DNA from: an uncultured Succinivibrio sp.
GTDB lineage: Bacteria > Pseudomonadota > Gammaproteobacteria > Enterobacterales > Succinivibrionaceae
NCBI GenBank assembly: GCA_900770725.1
Contig: CAAGLL010000046.1
Coordinates: 1-12,472, forward strand
Direction: 5' to 3'
Length of the DNA: 12,472 nt
The notes under the pieces were generated by a model. The model did no database searches. It saw nothing but the letters and a program-made list of their open reading frames with translations, and was not told the origin of the DNA. Shown here one piece after another: positions 1 to 6,535 of this stretch. Both the position numbers and the translations under genes were made by a program. Each line of letters begins with the position of its first letter. Positions within the stretch are counted from its first letter, which is position 1.

Positions 1-530
1 AGCATGGTCGAAAGCAGGGAGAGCGACGACTTGAGCGTGCCGAGGTCGTCCTCCGCCTTCAAGGCCTGCCTGCTCATGAGGATCTCAAGATCATGCCTGT
101 TTGCATCAGAAAGCCTGGGGCTGTCCATGAGGAAGTCCATCCCCTGCGCAATGGCCGACACGGAGTCGGCAAGCCTGTCTACGGCCTCGGCAAAACTCCT
201 GCCGCTGACGTCCTTGAGCGTGATGAACAAAACCGGGTGCCGGCCCATGAACCTTTCGCACAGCTCGCGGTCCTCCATGACCTCGAGCCCCTTGAACAGG
301 CGCTCCTGAAGCTCCGTGCTCCCCGGGTTTTCGCGGTCGATCTTGAGGAAGTCCCGGAGCATGGTCATGGTCAGGGTCTTGCCAAAGCGCCGGGGCCTCG
401 TGAACAGCGCCACGTCCCCCGTGTCCTCAAGCAGGGGCCGCAGGAACCTGGTCTTGTCCACGTAGTAGCTGTTTGAGGATATGAGCTTTTCAAAGTCCTC
501 CGTTCCGGCTCTCGTTTTTTTCTCCTGCAT
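1..530 (-). CDS. AAA-ATPase-like protein (PF09820 type), N-terminal part, truncated by window edge
   Basis: An open frame runs from ATG at 530 down to base 1 without a stop, so only the first ~176 residues are seen. The N-terminus follows the AAA-ATPase-like family that usually carries a C-terminal PD-(D/E)XK nuclease domain (DUF1703 group). The visible order is DFEKL near residues 12-16, YYVDKT at 22-27, a Walker-A-like TRPRRFGKT at about 44-52, and PVLFITLKDV further on. These proteins are typically ~500-600 aa, so about two thirds lies outside the window. The start is supported by a strong SD (AGAGGAGAG, 544-536) five bases upstream. The role of the family is not established; a link to mobile or defence functions is often suggested because of the ATPase-nuclease pairing, but nothing here tests that. 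The family call is firm; function is unknown. Confidence 0.85.
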   Translation of the reverse strand, partial: MQEKKTRAGTEDFEKLISSNSYYVDKTRFLRPLLEDTGDVALFTRPRRFGKTLTMTMLRDFLKIDRENPGSTELQERLFKGLEVMEDRELCERFMGRHPVLFITLKDVSGRSFAEAVDRLADSVSAIAQGMDFLMDSPRLSDANRHDLEILMSRQALKAEDDLGTLKSSLSLLSTM

Positions 531-604
531 GTCCGCTCTCCTCTGAACAAAGGCATTGGCACCAGGTGGAATACACATTTGCCAATCTGCCGCCTTTATT
601 TTCG

Positions 605-632
605 ATTATATCAGAGCTGTTTGAAATCCCAA
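605..632 (-). promoter_or_regulatory. sigma70-type promoter of the AAA-ATPase-like gene
   Basis: Read on the minus strand, a perfect TATAAT (610-605) is preceded by the extended -10 TGn and lies 16 bases after TTGGGA (632-627; 4 of 6 to TTGACA). The start site would fall near 598, giving a leader of about 68 bases before the ATG at 530. Confidence 0.65.
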
Positions 633-827
633 GATTTTGTGGAGCCGCAGCAAGGCAGATGCGGCGTTTACAGCATAGGAGATCATCAGCCTCCATTCGA
701 GGCGCTGGGTGATCGATGTGCTCTCAGGGGCCGGAAGCGTCGGCTCGGCCCCGGCGGAGGCAAGGGCATGCTGTTTAAGACCATCCGCAGCCTGATGATC
801 ATCACCTCCTTGAGGTGCATGTTCCCA
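606..827 (-). other. possible decayed coding remnant in the 531-901 gap
   Basis: The 371-base gap between the GT25 stop and the AAA-ATPase start has no convincing intact gene. One minus-strand frame stays open for 73 codons from 827 to a TAA at 608-606, with no good start. It reads like protein in its second half (..TSITQRLEWRLMISY.., then AVNAASALLRLHKI). A second frame just upstream (around 855-765) also looks coding (GNMHLKEVMIIRLRMVL), as if one reading frame had been broken by a frameshift. The family is not recognised. The TAA lies inside the -10 box of the downstream promoter. It may be a degraded gene end, or chance in GC-rich DNA. Confidence 0.2.
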
Positions 828-832
828 TCATC
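794..832. repeat. two-tier inverted repeat sequestering an SD-like sequence (minus strand)
   Basis: An inner stem CACCTC (803-808) / GAGGTG (812-817) has a 3-base loop, and an outer stem GATGAT (794-799) / ATCATC (827-832) surrounds it across an internal loop. On the minus strand the hairpin contains AAGGAGGTG followed at once by ATG, so an SD-like string is paired with its complement. No gene of note follows. It lies about 70-110 bases past the GT25 stop and lacks a T-run, so it is not a standard terminator. Confidence 0.4.
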
Positions 833-901
833 TTGACGGCGGATCGTCTCTCATGCTTCTCAATCCGCCTCACGCCACGGGCAGCTCTCTGCGCCCGGTC
901 C

Positions 902-1618
902 CTAGCCCTGCTTTCCCTCGTCGTAGTAATGGACGACCGTGCCGCCTTCGGGGTCGGCCATGAAGTACGGCTCGACCGTCCGCCAGGCGTTGACCTTGGT
1001 GTAGGCAAGAAGCCCGGTCAGGCGGTCTGCGGGCATGCTCGCCGGACGGCCGAGCTTGAGAAGGCGTCTTGCCGCCTCCCTTGTGATGGCGTAGCCGCTG
1101 GTGTAGTCCACGGTCTTGCGGCGGTTGAAGAGCCAGTTCCACTTGCCCGCGCCTATCGAGCAGATCCTGATCCCGTTGACTTCCATGGTCTTTTGGTGAA
1201 AAGGCCGGAGCTTGTCCTTGCAGTTTATGAAGAAGATCCCGCATCCGGTGCGCCCTGCTATCTCATCCAGGCTGTCGATGACCTGCCTTGCGCCCTCGCG
1301 CACCGGCACCAGATCGTCCTCCATGATGAGCATCGCGTCATCGCCGCTTGCGACGAGCTTGTCATAGAGCGCCAGGTGCGAGAGCGAGCAGGCAAGCTCG
1401 GAGTCCGTGTAGGCGTGGCGGTAGGAGCAGCAGACGAAGCGGTTGTGCCAGTAGCGCTGGACCTTGGTGCGCCTGACGCCGTACTTTGAGACGTCCTCCT
1501 TGCGGCCGTCGATGCCGTAGAAGATCTCGATATCGTCGACGCCAATCTTGCGGAAGGCATCAAGCGAGGCATCGGCCCGCTGCATGTGCCCCTTGAGGGC
1601 TATCATGTACTTCTTCAC
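902..1618 (-). CDS. glycosyltransferase family 25 (LPS biosynthesis type)
   Basis: This 238-residue protein has the GT25 layout. A short N-terminal strand (KKYMIALKG) is followed by ELACSLSHLALYDKLV near 74-89, then the acidic LIMEDD motif with E100-D101-D102, which is expected to bind the nucleotide-sugar and metal. TSGYAITREAARRLL follows at about 173-187. Family members transfer sugars, often galactose, onto lipooligosaccharide or protein; the acceptor here cannot be told. GTG at 1618 is chosen because GGGGAG sits five bases upstream. A TTG at 1642 would add eight residues (NARWGVFV-like) that are not family-like. It stands alone with no other LPS genes beside it, and has its own promoter. 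There are no membrane segments; it is likely cytoplasmic or peripheral. Confidence 0.88.
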   Translation of the reverse strand: MKKYMIALKGHMQRADASLDAFRKIGVDDIEIFYGIDGRKEDVSKYGVRRTKVQRYWHNRFVCCSYRHAYTDSELACSLSHLALYDKLVASGDDAMLIMEDDLVPVREGARQVIDSLDEIAGRTGCGIFFINCKDKLRPFHQKTMEVNGIRICSIGAGKWNWLFNRRKTVDYTSGYAITREAARRLLKLGRPASMPADRLTGLLAYTKVNAWRTVEPYFMADPEGGTVVHYYDEGKQG

Positions 1619-1623
1619 AAAAA

Positions 1624-1629
1624 CTCCCC
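1624..1629 (-). promoter_or_regulatory. ribosome binding site of the GT25 gene
   Basis: GGGGAG on the minus strand is separated by five T's from the GTG at 1618-1616. This decides the start in favour of GTG over the upstream TTG at 1642. Confidence 0.65.
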
Positions 1630-1665
1630 ATCGCGCGTTCAAATCGTTCTAATGGCGCTTTGGAA

Positions 1666-1695
1666 AGTCTAAGTTCCGCCCTGCGGCGATGTCAA
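1666..1695 (-). promoter_or_regulatory. candidate promoter of the GT25 gene
   Basis: On the minus strand a perfect TTGACA (1695-1690) is followed after 18 bases by TAGACT (1671-1666; 4 of 6 to TATAAT). The start would be near 1659, about 40 bases upstream of the GTG start. Confidence 0.5.
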
Positions 1696-1927
1696 ACTCA
1701 GGCGACAGCCGCGATGGAAATGCGGATTTCAATCTTCCAAGCGGATCAGCCGATTGCCGGAAAGCAGCGCGCTCAAATCCACCATGCTGTACGCGCCAAA
1801 TGGTACTTATTTGCTAAGATAGCCGTCATACAGCAAACAAGTTTACAAGCGGGCGCGGCGGGCCGCATGGCTAGAAGCCGCACAGGACGCAGTCCCAGCA
1901 GGCCTGCAATGGATAAAACACTCAAGT
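1696..1927. other. intergenic region upstream of the EIIC-EAL gene
   Basis: This is most of the 309-base gap between the divergent GT25 and EIIC-EAL genes. It must hold the plus-strand promoter, but no clear -35/-10 pair is visible; TAAGAT near 1815 is at best a weak -10. A perfect 10-base palindrome GCAGGCCTGC lies at 1898-1907, twenty bases before the start codon, and could be an operator or chance. No cyclic-di-GMP riboswitch signature was seen. Confidence 0.4.
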
Positions 1928-4108
1928 ATGGCCAACCAGGCAAACGCAGGGCAGCACGAGATCCTCGATGAGGATGCGTTGAAACTTGGACCCACCAAGT
2001 ACTGGATCTTCAAGCTCACCGACACCCTGGAGTCCAACCGCTTCCTCATGGCCCTCTGCCGCGGCGTCGTCTACATCATCCCGCTCATCGTCTTGAACTC
2101 GGTGATGCAGGCGATCCTCAACCTGCCCTGCACTTCCATCCAGAACTTCCTTACATCGCCTAGCATGCTGTGGCTGCGCGAATGCCTGCGCTGGTGCGCC
2201 GCGGCATCGGGCAACTACCTGTCGCTGCTGCTGGCCTTCTCCCTTGGCTGGAGCTTTGGGCGCGAGTACCGCCAGAACACCTACAAGTCCTTCGTCCTCG
2301 CGGTGACCACCGTCGAGGTGTTCATCATCATCACCGACGCGAACACCTTCGCGATGAACAGCCGCGGGATGCTTTCGGCGGTGGCGGCGGCGGTGTTCTC
2401 GGCAGTGCTGTTCCTGAAGTTCTGCCCGCCAGTCATCTCGTACTGCTCATTCCATCTGCGCCACCTCACGGTGAGGATCAAGGACACGATGAGCGTGCTG
2501 CTCCCGATGTTCTTCATCGTGATCTGCGCGACCGTGTTCGAGATCCTGATCCAGCGCCTCTCAGGCGGGCTCACGCTCCAGCAGATCTGCGACGCCCTGG
2601 CCTCAGGCTGGTTCAGCTCCATCAAGGACCTGCCGTTCTTCAGCGACGCCGTCTACGTGCTGGTCTCTCAGACGCTCTGGTTCTTCTCGGTAAACGGCAA
2701 CGCCCTGCTCTACAGCGTCTCGGACTCGCACTTCGGGCAGATGCTCAGCGAGAACGTGTTCAACTACATGTCGGGGCTGCCGGTAGAGAACATCATCAAC
2801 CGCGGCTTCAACAACTGCTTCCTGCTCATAGGCGGCGCGGGCTCCGTGCTCGCCCTGGCGCTTGCGGTCATCATCGCCAGCCACTCGCGCTCCTCGCGCG
2901 CCCTGGGCTTCCTCTCACTGCCGTGCAACCTCGTCGGCGTGAGCGAACTCATCGCCTACGGCCTCCCCGTGGTGTGCAACCCCATCCTCTTCATCCCCTT
3001 CATGCTCGTGCCGATGGCGAACCTGCTCATCGCCTATGCAGCCACCAGGACGGGCCTCGTCCCCTATGTCACAACAAACGGGATCTGGCAGTTCCCGGTG
3101 CTCTTCAACGCCTACTACGGCACCGGAAGCATCGCGGGAGTGGCGCTCCAGGCGGGACTCATCGCGCTTGACACCGCCTTCTACATCCCATTCGTAAAGC
3201 TCAACGAGCAGCGCCGCCGCTTCCACCACAAGCAGCAGCTTGCCAAGCTCGAGAAGTGGTTCAAGGCCGAGGAGGACACCAAGAACGGACAGAGGCTCCA
3301 GAACCTGCCCGAGGATCTGCAGGTTCTCGTCGAGAGCCTCATCATCGACCTGCACGAGGACCTGCTGCGCCGCGACGGCAGGATCTTCCTGCTCTACCAG
3401 CCCCAGTTCTTCGCCAACGGCGTCTGCGCGGGCGCCGAGGCGCTCTTGCGCTGGAACCACGAGAAGCTCGGCCACGTCTATCCGCCCCTGGTCATCGCCA
3501 TCGCCCGCGCAGGCGGATTCCTCTACGATCTCGAGCGCTTCGTCTTCACCGAGGCCACCTCGGCCATCGCCGCGATCATCAAGCAGGCCGGCACCTCCAA
3601 GTTCAAGATCTCGGTGAACATCACAGGCGACTCCATCGAGTCCAACCGCCTGGTTCCGATGATCAACAACTCGGTCGCCGCCGCGAAGATCGACCCCAGC
3701 CTGCTGTGGATCGAGATCACCGAGCAGGACGCCTTCGAGATGTCCATCAGGACCCTCGACCGCTTCAACGAGCTCAGGCGCCGCGGCCACAAGATGCTCA
3801 TCGACGACTTCGGCATGGGCCACACCTCGATCCGCTACCTGCAGAACACCGTGTTCGACGCGGTCAAGCTCGACGGCAGCATCACCAAGCCGGTGCTCGA
3901 GGATCAGAACACCCAGCAGATCATCCGCACCATCACCAAGATGTGCAACGGCCTCAAGCTCGGGATCATCGCCGAGTTCGTCGAGTCCGTCGAGCAGCGC
4001 GACAAGCTCTCGGAGCTTGGCTGCCAGCTCTTCCAGGGCTACCTCTATTCCAAGCCCGTCCCGATGGCCCAGCTCACGAGGATCATCTCCACGCGCTCCG
4101 CAATCTGA
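1928..4108 (+). CDS. PTS EIIC-like membrane domain fused to EAL cyclic-di-GMP phosphodiesterase
   Basis: A 726-residue fusion. Residues ~35-420 form a polytopic membrane domain resembling lactose/chitobiose-type PTS EIIC, including SELIAYGLPVVCNP near 339-352 and the IPFMLVP stretch after it. Residues ~480-720 are an EAL domain that hydrolyses cyclic-di-GMP to pGpG. Its catalytic set looks complete: E504 (EALLRW), N564, E596 (IEITE), D626-D627 (DDFGMGH), K647, E683 and Q703. In the EIIC part the usual His-Gly-x-Asn reads N256-G-N, so the conserved His appears lost, while E340 of the second motif is kept. No EIIA or EIIB domain or neighbour is present. I infer a membrane sensor that controls cyclic-di-GMP turnover, not a working PTS transporter. 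The start at 1928 lacks a good SD. Plausible partner: the next gene, which also has an EAL domain. Confidence 0.9.
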   Translation: MANQANAGQHEILDEDALKLGPTKYWIFKLTDTLESNRFLMALCRGVVYIIPLIVLNSVMQAILNLPCTSIQNFLTSPSMLWLRECLRWCAAASGNYLSLLLAFSLGWSFGREYRQNTYKSFVLAVTTVEVFIIITDANTFAMNSRGMLSAVAAAVFSAVLFLKFCPPVISYCSFHLRHLTVRIKDTMSVLLPMFFIVICATVFEILIQRLSGGLTLQQICDALASGWFSSIKDLPFFSDAVYVLVSQTLWFFSVNGNALLYSVSDSHFGQMLSENVFNYMSGLPVENIINRGFNNCFLLIGGAGSVLALALAVIIASHSRSSRALGFLSLPCNLVGVSELIAYGLPVVCNPILFIPFMLVPMANLLIAYAATRTGLVPYVTTNGIWQFPVLFNAYYGTGSIAGVALQAGLIALDTAFYIPFVKLNEQRRRFHHKQQLAKLEKWFKAEEDTKNGQRLQNLPEDLQVLVESLIIDLHEDLLRRDGRIFLLYQPQFFANGVCAGAEALLRWNHEKLGHVYPPLVIAIARAGGFLYDLERFVFTEATSAIAAIIKQAGTSKFKISVNITGDSIESNRLVPMINNSVAAAKIDPSLLWIEITEQDAFEMSIRTLDRFNELRRRGHKMLIDDFGMGHTSIRYLQNTVFDAVKLDGSITKPVLEDQNTQQIIRTITKMCNGLKLGIIAEFVESVEQRDKLSELGCQLFQGYLYSKPVPMAQLTRIISTRSAI

Positions 4109-4124
4109 TAGCCCCCTGCCCGTC

Positions 4125-4133
4125 TGATATAAT
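4125..4133 (+). promoter_or_regulatory. extended -10 promoter of the second EAL gene
   Basis: TGATATAAT gives a perfect TATAAT (4128-4133) with extended TGn, 17 bases after the preceding stop. No good -35 is visible, which fits an extended -10 promoter. The start would be near 4140. The 11-mer TCTGATATAAT is shared with the minus-strand promoter at 605-615. Confidence 0.6.
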
Positions 4134-4150
4134 TTCTTAAAAGAGGATAC

Positions 4151-4187
4151 AGCCGGAAGGCAGGTGCCTGCCCCCGGCTTGCTGGAG
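4151..4187 (+). promoter_or_regulatory. leader hairpin and RBS of the second EAL gene
   Basis: AGCCGG (4151-4156) pairs with CCGGCT (4174-4179), and inside it GGCAG (4159-4163) pairs with CTGCC (4168-4172) around a GTGC loop. GGAG (4184-4187) follows, eight bases before the TTG start. The hairpin has no T-run, so it is a leader structure near the RBS and not a terminator. Confidence 0.55.
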
Positions 4188-4195
4188 CATCCATC

Positions 4196-6463
4196 TTGGC
4201 TGACAACAATAACAACGACCCGGCACAGCCGGGCAAGGTCTTCTCCCAAAGCGATCTGGGCTTTGAGTACGGCGCGCACGAGAACTCGGAATCTTTCGAC
4301 ATCAAGGGCATCGCGCCCGCGCTGCTCGATGATCTCAGCGAGTTCATCTTCATAACCGACGCCTATTCCCAGAAGATCGTCTACATCAACAAGCCGCTGG
4401 CCGGCTACCTAAAGATCGACCGCAAGTTCTGCGCCACCTGCTACTCGCTCTTCCGCGGCCGCGAGATCCCATGCCGCATCTGCAAGGCCCGCCAAGGCGC
4501 CTACGAGGGCGTGACGCTGGTGCACAACAGCCTCAAGACCAGCAACGGCGACGCGCTCCAGGTGACCTGCCGCCACTTCAAGGCAAACGGCCGCCCCTAC
4601 AACATGATGATCTGCACCCGCGCCGCGGCAAGCGAGGAGATCTCAAGGGCCATGCGCAGCAATCCCGACGAGGCCGACGCGATCGCCAGCCTCATCGAGA
4701 TCCTCACCACCAGGAGCGACTCCCCGGACATGCAGATAGCCGGGTACCTCCGCTTCTTCTGCACATTCTTCCGGAGCGAGCGCGGGTTCTACTACATCCC
4801 GCAGCATGATCCGGATTTCCGCGGGGACAAGGATCAGGAGAATTTCCGCTGCACCTCCTATTTCTCGCGCGTCGACCGCAAGGACATAACCGAGCTCAGC
4901 GATAAATGCGGCGACTTCCTGCGCTTGTGCTTCACGCTTGACGAGGCGCAGACAGTCGGCGCCTCGACATTGCCTGAAGATCACCTGCTTTCAAAGTGGA
5001 TGGTCGACCACGGCATCAACCACGCGCTTGTGATCCCATTTTCAAGCGGCAAGCGCACCCGCGGGGTCGCGATCGTCACGAACCCGGATCTTGAGGTCAT
5101 GGACTCGCACAAGCGCGTCCTTGCCATCGCCGAGGGCGCGGTCAACGCCGCGGCGCTCTCGCTGCTGCGCAGCTACCGCATCGAGTCCAACGCCGACATC
5201 GATCCGCTCACCAAGCTGCGCACCCGCTCGGCCATGCTCAAGGACATCAACGACCTCTTCCCGCTCAAGGATCTGGGCGTGATGGCGCTGAACATCAACG
5301 GCCTCAAGGTCATCAACGAGACCTACGGCTTCAAGGAGGGCGACAGCATCATCGTCCGCGTCGCCTCGCTGTTAAAGCAGCTCCTGCCCTCGACGAACAT
5401 CATCTACCGCACCTCGGGCGACGAGTTCATCGCCGTCTACCCTGGCGTCTCCGAAAGGGACTTCAAGTCGCTTTCCGACATGCTCAGGGCCTTCATGTCC
5501 AACGAGCGCGGCTTCTCGGCGGCCGTAGGCGGCTGCTGGGTGCGCAACGGCTACCAGCTCCAGCACGCCATCAACGAGGCGGGCAACGAGATGATGAAGG
5601 CCAAGCAGCTGCACTACCACACGGTGCCTGCCGACTCGCGCTACCGCTTCACCAAGGATCTGGTGCTCGACATCATCACCCCGGTGAAGATCTCGAAGCT
5701 CATCTCGAACAACAACTTCATGGTCTACTACCAGCCCAAGGTGCGCGCCTCGGGCGGCCCCGAGGAGATCACGTCGGCTGAGGCCCTGATCAGGCTCAAG
5801 TTCAACGGCTCCATCATCTCGCCCAACGAGTTCATCCCGCCGCTTGAGGCTTCGCACTACACGCACCTCATCGACTTCTTCGTGCTCAAGACCATCTGCC
5901 GCAGGATGCGCGAGCGCATGGACAAGGGGCTCAAGGTGGTGCCGGTGTCCTGCAACTTCTCGCGCCACAGCGCGGTGCGCCCTGACTTCGTGGAGTCGGT
6001 CAAGCAGCTGGTGGACCGCTATGGCATCGACAGCAGCATGATCATCATCGAGATCTCCGAGCGCTCGCAGACCTTCTTCAAGAACGAGCTCATCGCGGCC
6101 TGCAACAGCCTCTCCAAGGCCGGCTTCAGGATCTCCATAGACGACTTCGGCGTCGCCCACGCCAACCTCTGGGTGCTCTCGGACCTGCCGGTGAACGAGG
6201 TCAAGTTCGACAAGCGCCTCATCGACTCGCTCCTGAACACTGGCAACGAGAAGATCCGCGTGATCCTCAAGGTCATGACCAAGATGTGCCGCCTCCTCAA
6301 GATCCAGACCGTCGCCGAAGGCGTCGAGAAGAAGATCCAGAAGGACGCCATAAGCGAGATCGGGATCGACGAGATCCAGGGCTACTATTACTCAAGGCCG
6401 ATCCCCCAGGACGACTTCTACGCCCTGCTTGACTCAGGCAAGGTGCCTGGCGGCGATGCCTGA
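4196..6463 (+). CDS. PAS-GAF-like-GGDEF(degenerate)-EAL cyclic-di-GMP signalling protein
   Basis: A 755-residue soluble protein with no membrane segments. Residues ~40-140 are PAS-like and carry four cysteines, C79-x2-C82-x10-C93-x2-C96, which could hold a metal or sense redox. Residues ~165-325 are GAF-like (weak call). The GGDEF domain (~332-470) starts with DPLTKLRTR, but its metal-binding DxD reads N366-I-N368, and the signature is S407-G-D-E-F411 with no RxxD I-site just before it. It is therefore probably not a working cyclase and may bind GTP to regulate the EAL domain. The EAL domain (~495-750) keeps E529, N587, E619, D649-D650, K670, E708 and Q728, so phosphodiesterase activity is likely. 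However, the loop after DDFG is VAHANL in place of the common TGYSSL. The TTG start is supported by GGAG eight bases upstream. It follows the EIIC-EAL gene after 87 bases but has its own promoter. Confidence 0.9.
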   Translation: MADNNNNDPAQPGKVFSQSDLGFEYGAHENSESFDIKGIAPALLDDLSEFIFITDAYSQKIVYINKPLAGYLKIDRKFCATCYSLFRGREIPCRICKARQGAYEGVTLVHNSLKTSNGDALQVTCRHFKANGRPYNMMICTRAAASEEISRAMRSNPDEADAIASLIEILTTRSDSPDMQIAGYLRFFCTFFRSERGFYYIPQHDPDFRGDKDQENFRCTSYFSRVDRKDITELSDKCGDFLRLCFTLDEAQTVGASTLPEDHLLSKWMVDHGINHALVIPFSSGKRTRGVAIVTNPDLEVMDSHKRVLAIAEGAVNAAALSLLRSYRIESNADIDPLTKLRTRSAMLKDINDLFPLKDLGVMALNINGLKVINETYGFKEGDSIIVRVASLLKQLLPSTNIIYRTSGDEFIAVYPGVSERDFKSLSDMLRAFMSNERGFSAAVGGCWVRNGYQLQHAINEAGNEMMKAKQLHYHTVPADSRYRFTKDLVLDIITPVKISKLISNNNFMVYYQPKVRASGGPEEITSAEALIRLKFNGSIISPNEFIPPLEASHYTHLIDFFVLKTICRRMRERMDKGLKVVPVSCNFSRHSAVRPDFVESVKQLVDRYGIDSSMIIIEISERSQTFFKNELIAACNSLSKAGFRISIDDFGVAHANLWVLSDLPVNEVKFDKRLIDSLLNTGNEKIRVILKVMTKMCRLLKIQTVAEGVEKKIQKDAISEIGIDEIQGYYYSRPIPQDDFYALLDSGKVPGGDA

Positions 6464-6491
6464 TGGAATATAACAACTAAGATCCTGGCGA

Positions 6492-6519
6492 TGGCCGGCC
6501 CTGCAGGACCGGCCATTTT
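6492..6519 (+). terminator. intrinsic terminator or attenuator between the EAL gene and mntP
   Basis: TGGCCGG (6492-6498) pairs with CCGGCCA (6509-6515). An inner CC/GG closes a TGCA loop past one C-A mismatch, and TTTT (6516-6519) follows. It ends five bases before the mntP SD, so it both closes the EAL transcript and could attenuate read-through into mntP. Confidence 0.65.
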
Positions 6520-6524
6520 GCGCC

Positions 6525-6530
6525 AGAGGA
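6525..6530 (+). promoter_or_regulatory. ribosome binding site of mntP
   Basis: AGAGGA lies five bases before the ATG at 6536. This sets the start there and not at the in-frame ATG at 6491, which lies at the edge of the terminator stem and has no SD. Confidence 0.7.
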
Positions 6531-6535
6531 AGCAC

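Noticed and set aside
93..476. 127-codon plus-strand frame opposite the AAA-ATPase-like gene
   Set aside because: The minus strand shows the RPRRFGKT motif and a good SD; this frame has no motif.
815..1489. 224-codon plus-strand open frame opposite the GT25 gene
   Set aside because: The minus strand carries the GT25 motifs (SHL, EDD, GYAIT), so this is antisense.
1619..1927. Cyclic-di-GMP riboswitch before the EIIC-EAL gene
   Set aside because: The GEMM core strings were not found by eye in this interval.
3256..4140. 294-codon plus-strand frame inside the EIIC-EAL gene, offset by one frame
   Set aside because: An Arg/Pro/His-rich frame typical of the wrong frame of GC-rich DNA.
2915..4279. 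454-codon open frame on the minus strand opposite the EIIC-EAL gene
   Set aside because: It is the antisense shadow of a GC-rich gene. The plus-strand frame has intact EAL motifs, and the antisense product is low-complexity (D/E/V/L/G-rich) without motifs.
5372..6160. 262-codon minus-strand open frame opposite the second EAL gene
   Set aside because: Shadow of the GGDEF-EAL coding sequence; no recognisable protein.
6464..6535. yybP-ykoY manganese riboswitch before mntP
   Set aside because: Only 72 bases are available, and they are mostly taken by a simple terminator hairpin and the SD; no riboswitch consensus seen.
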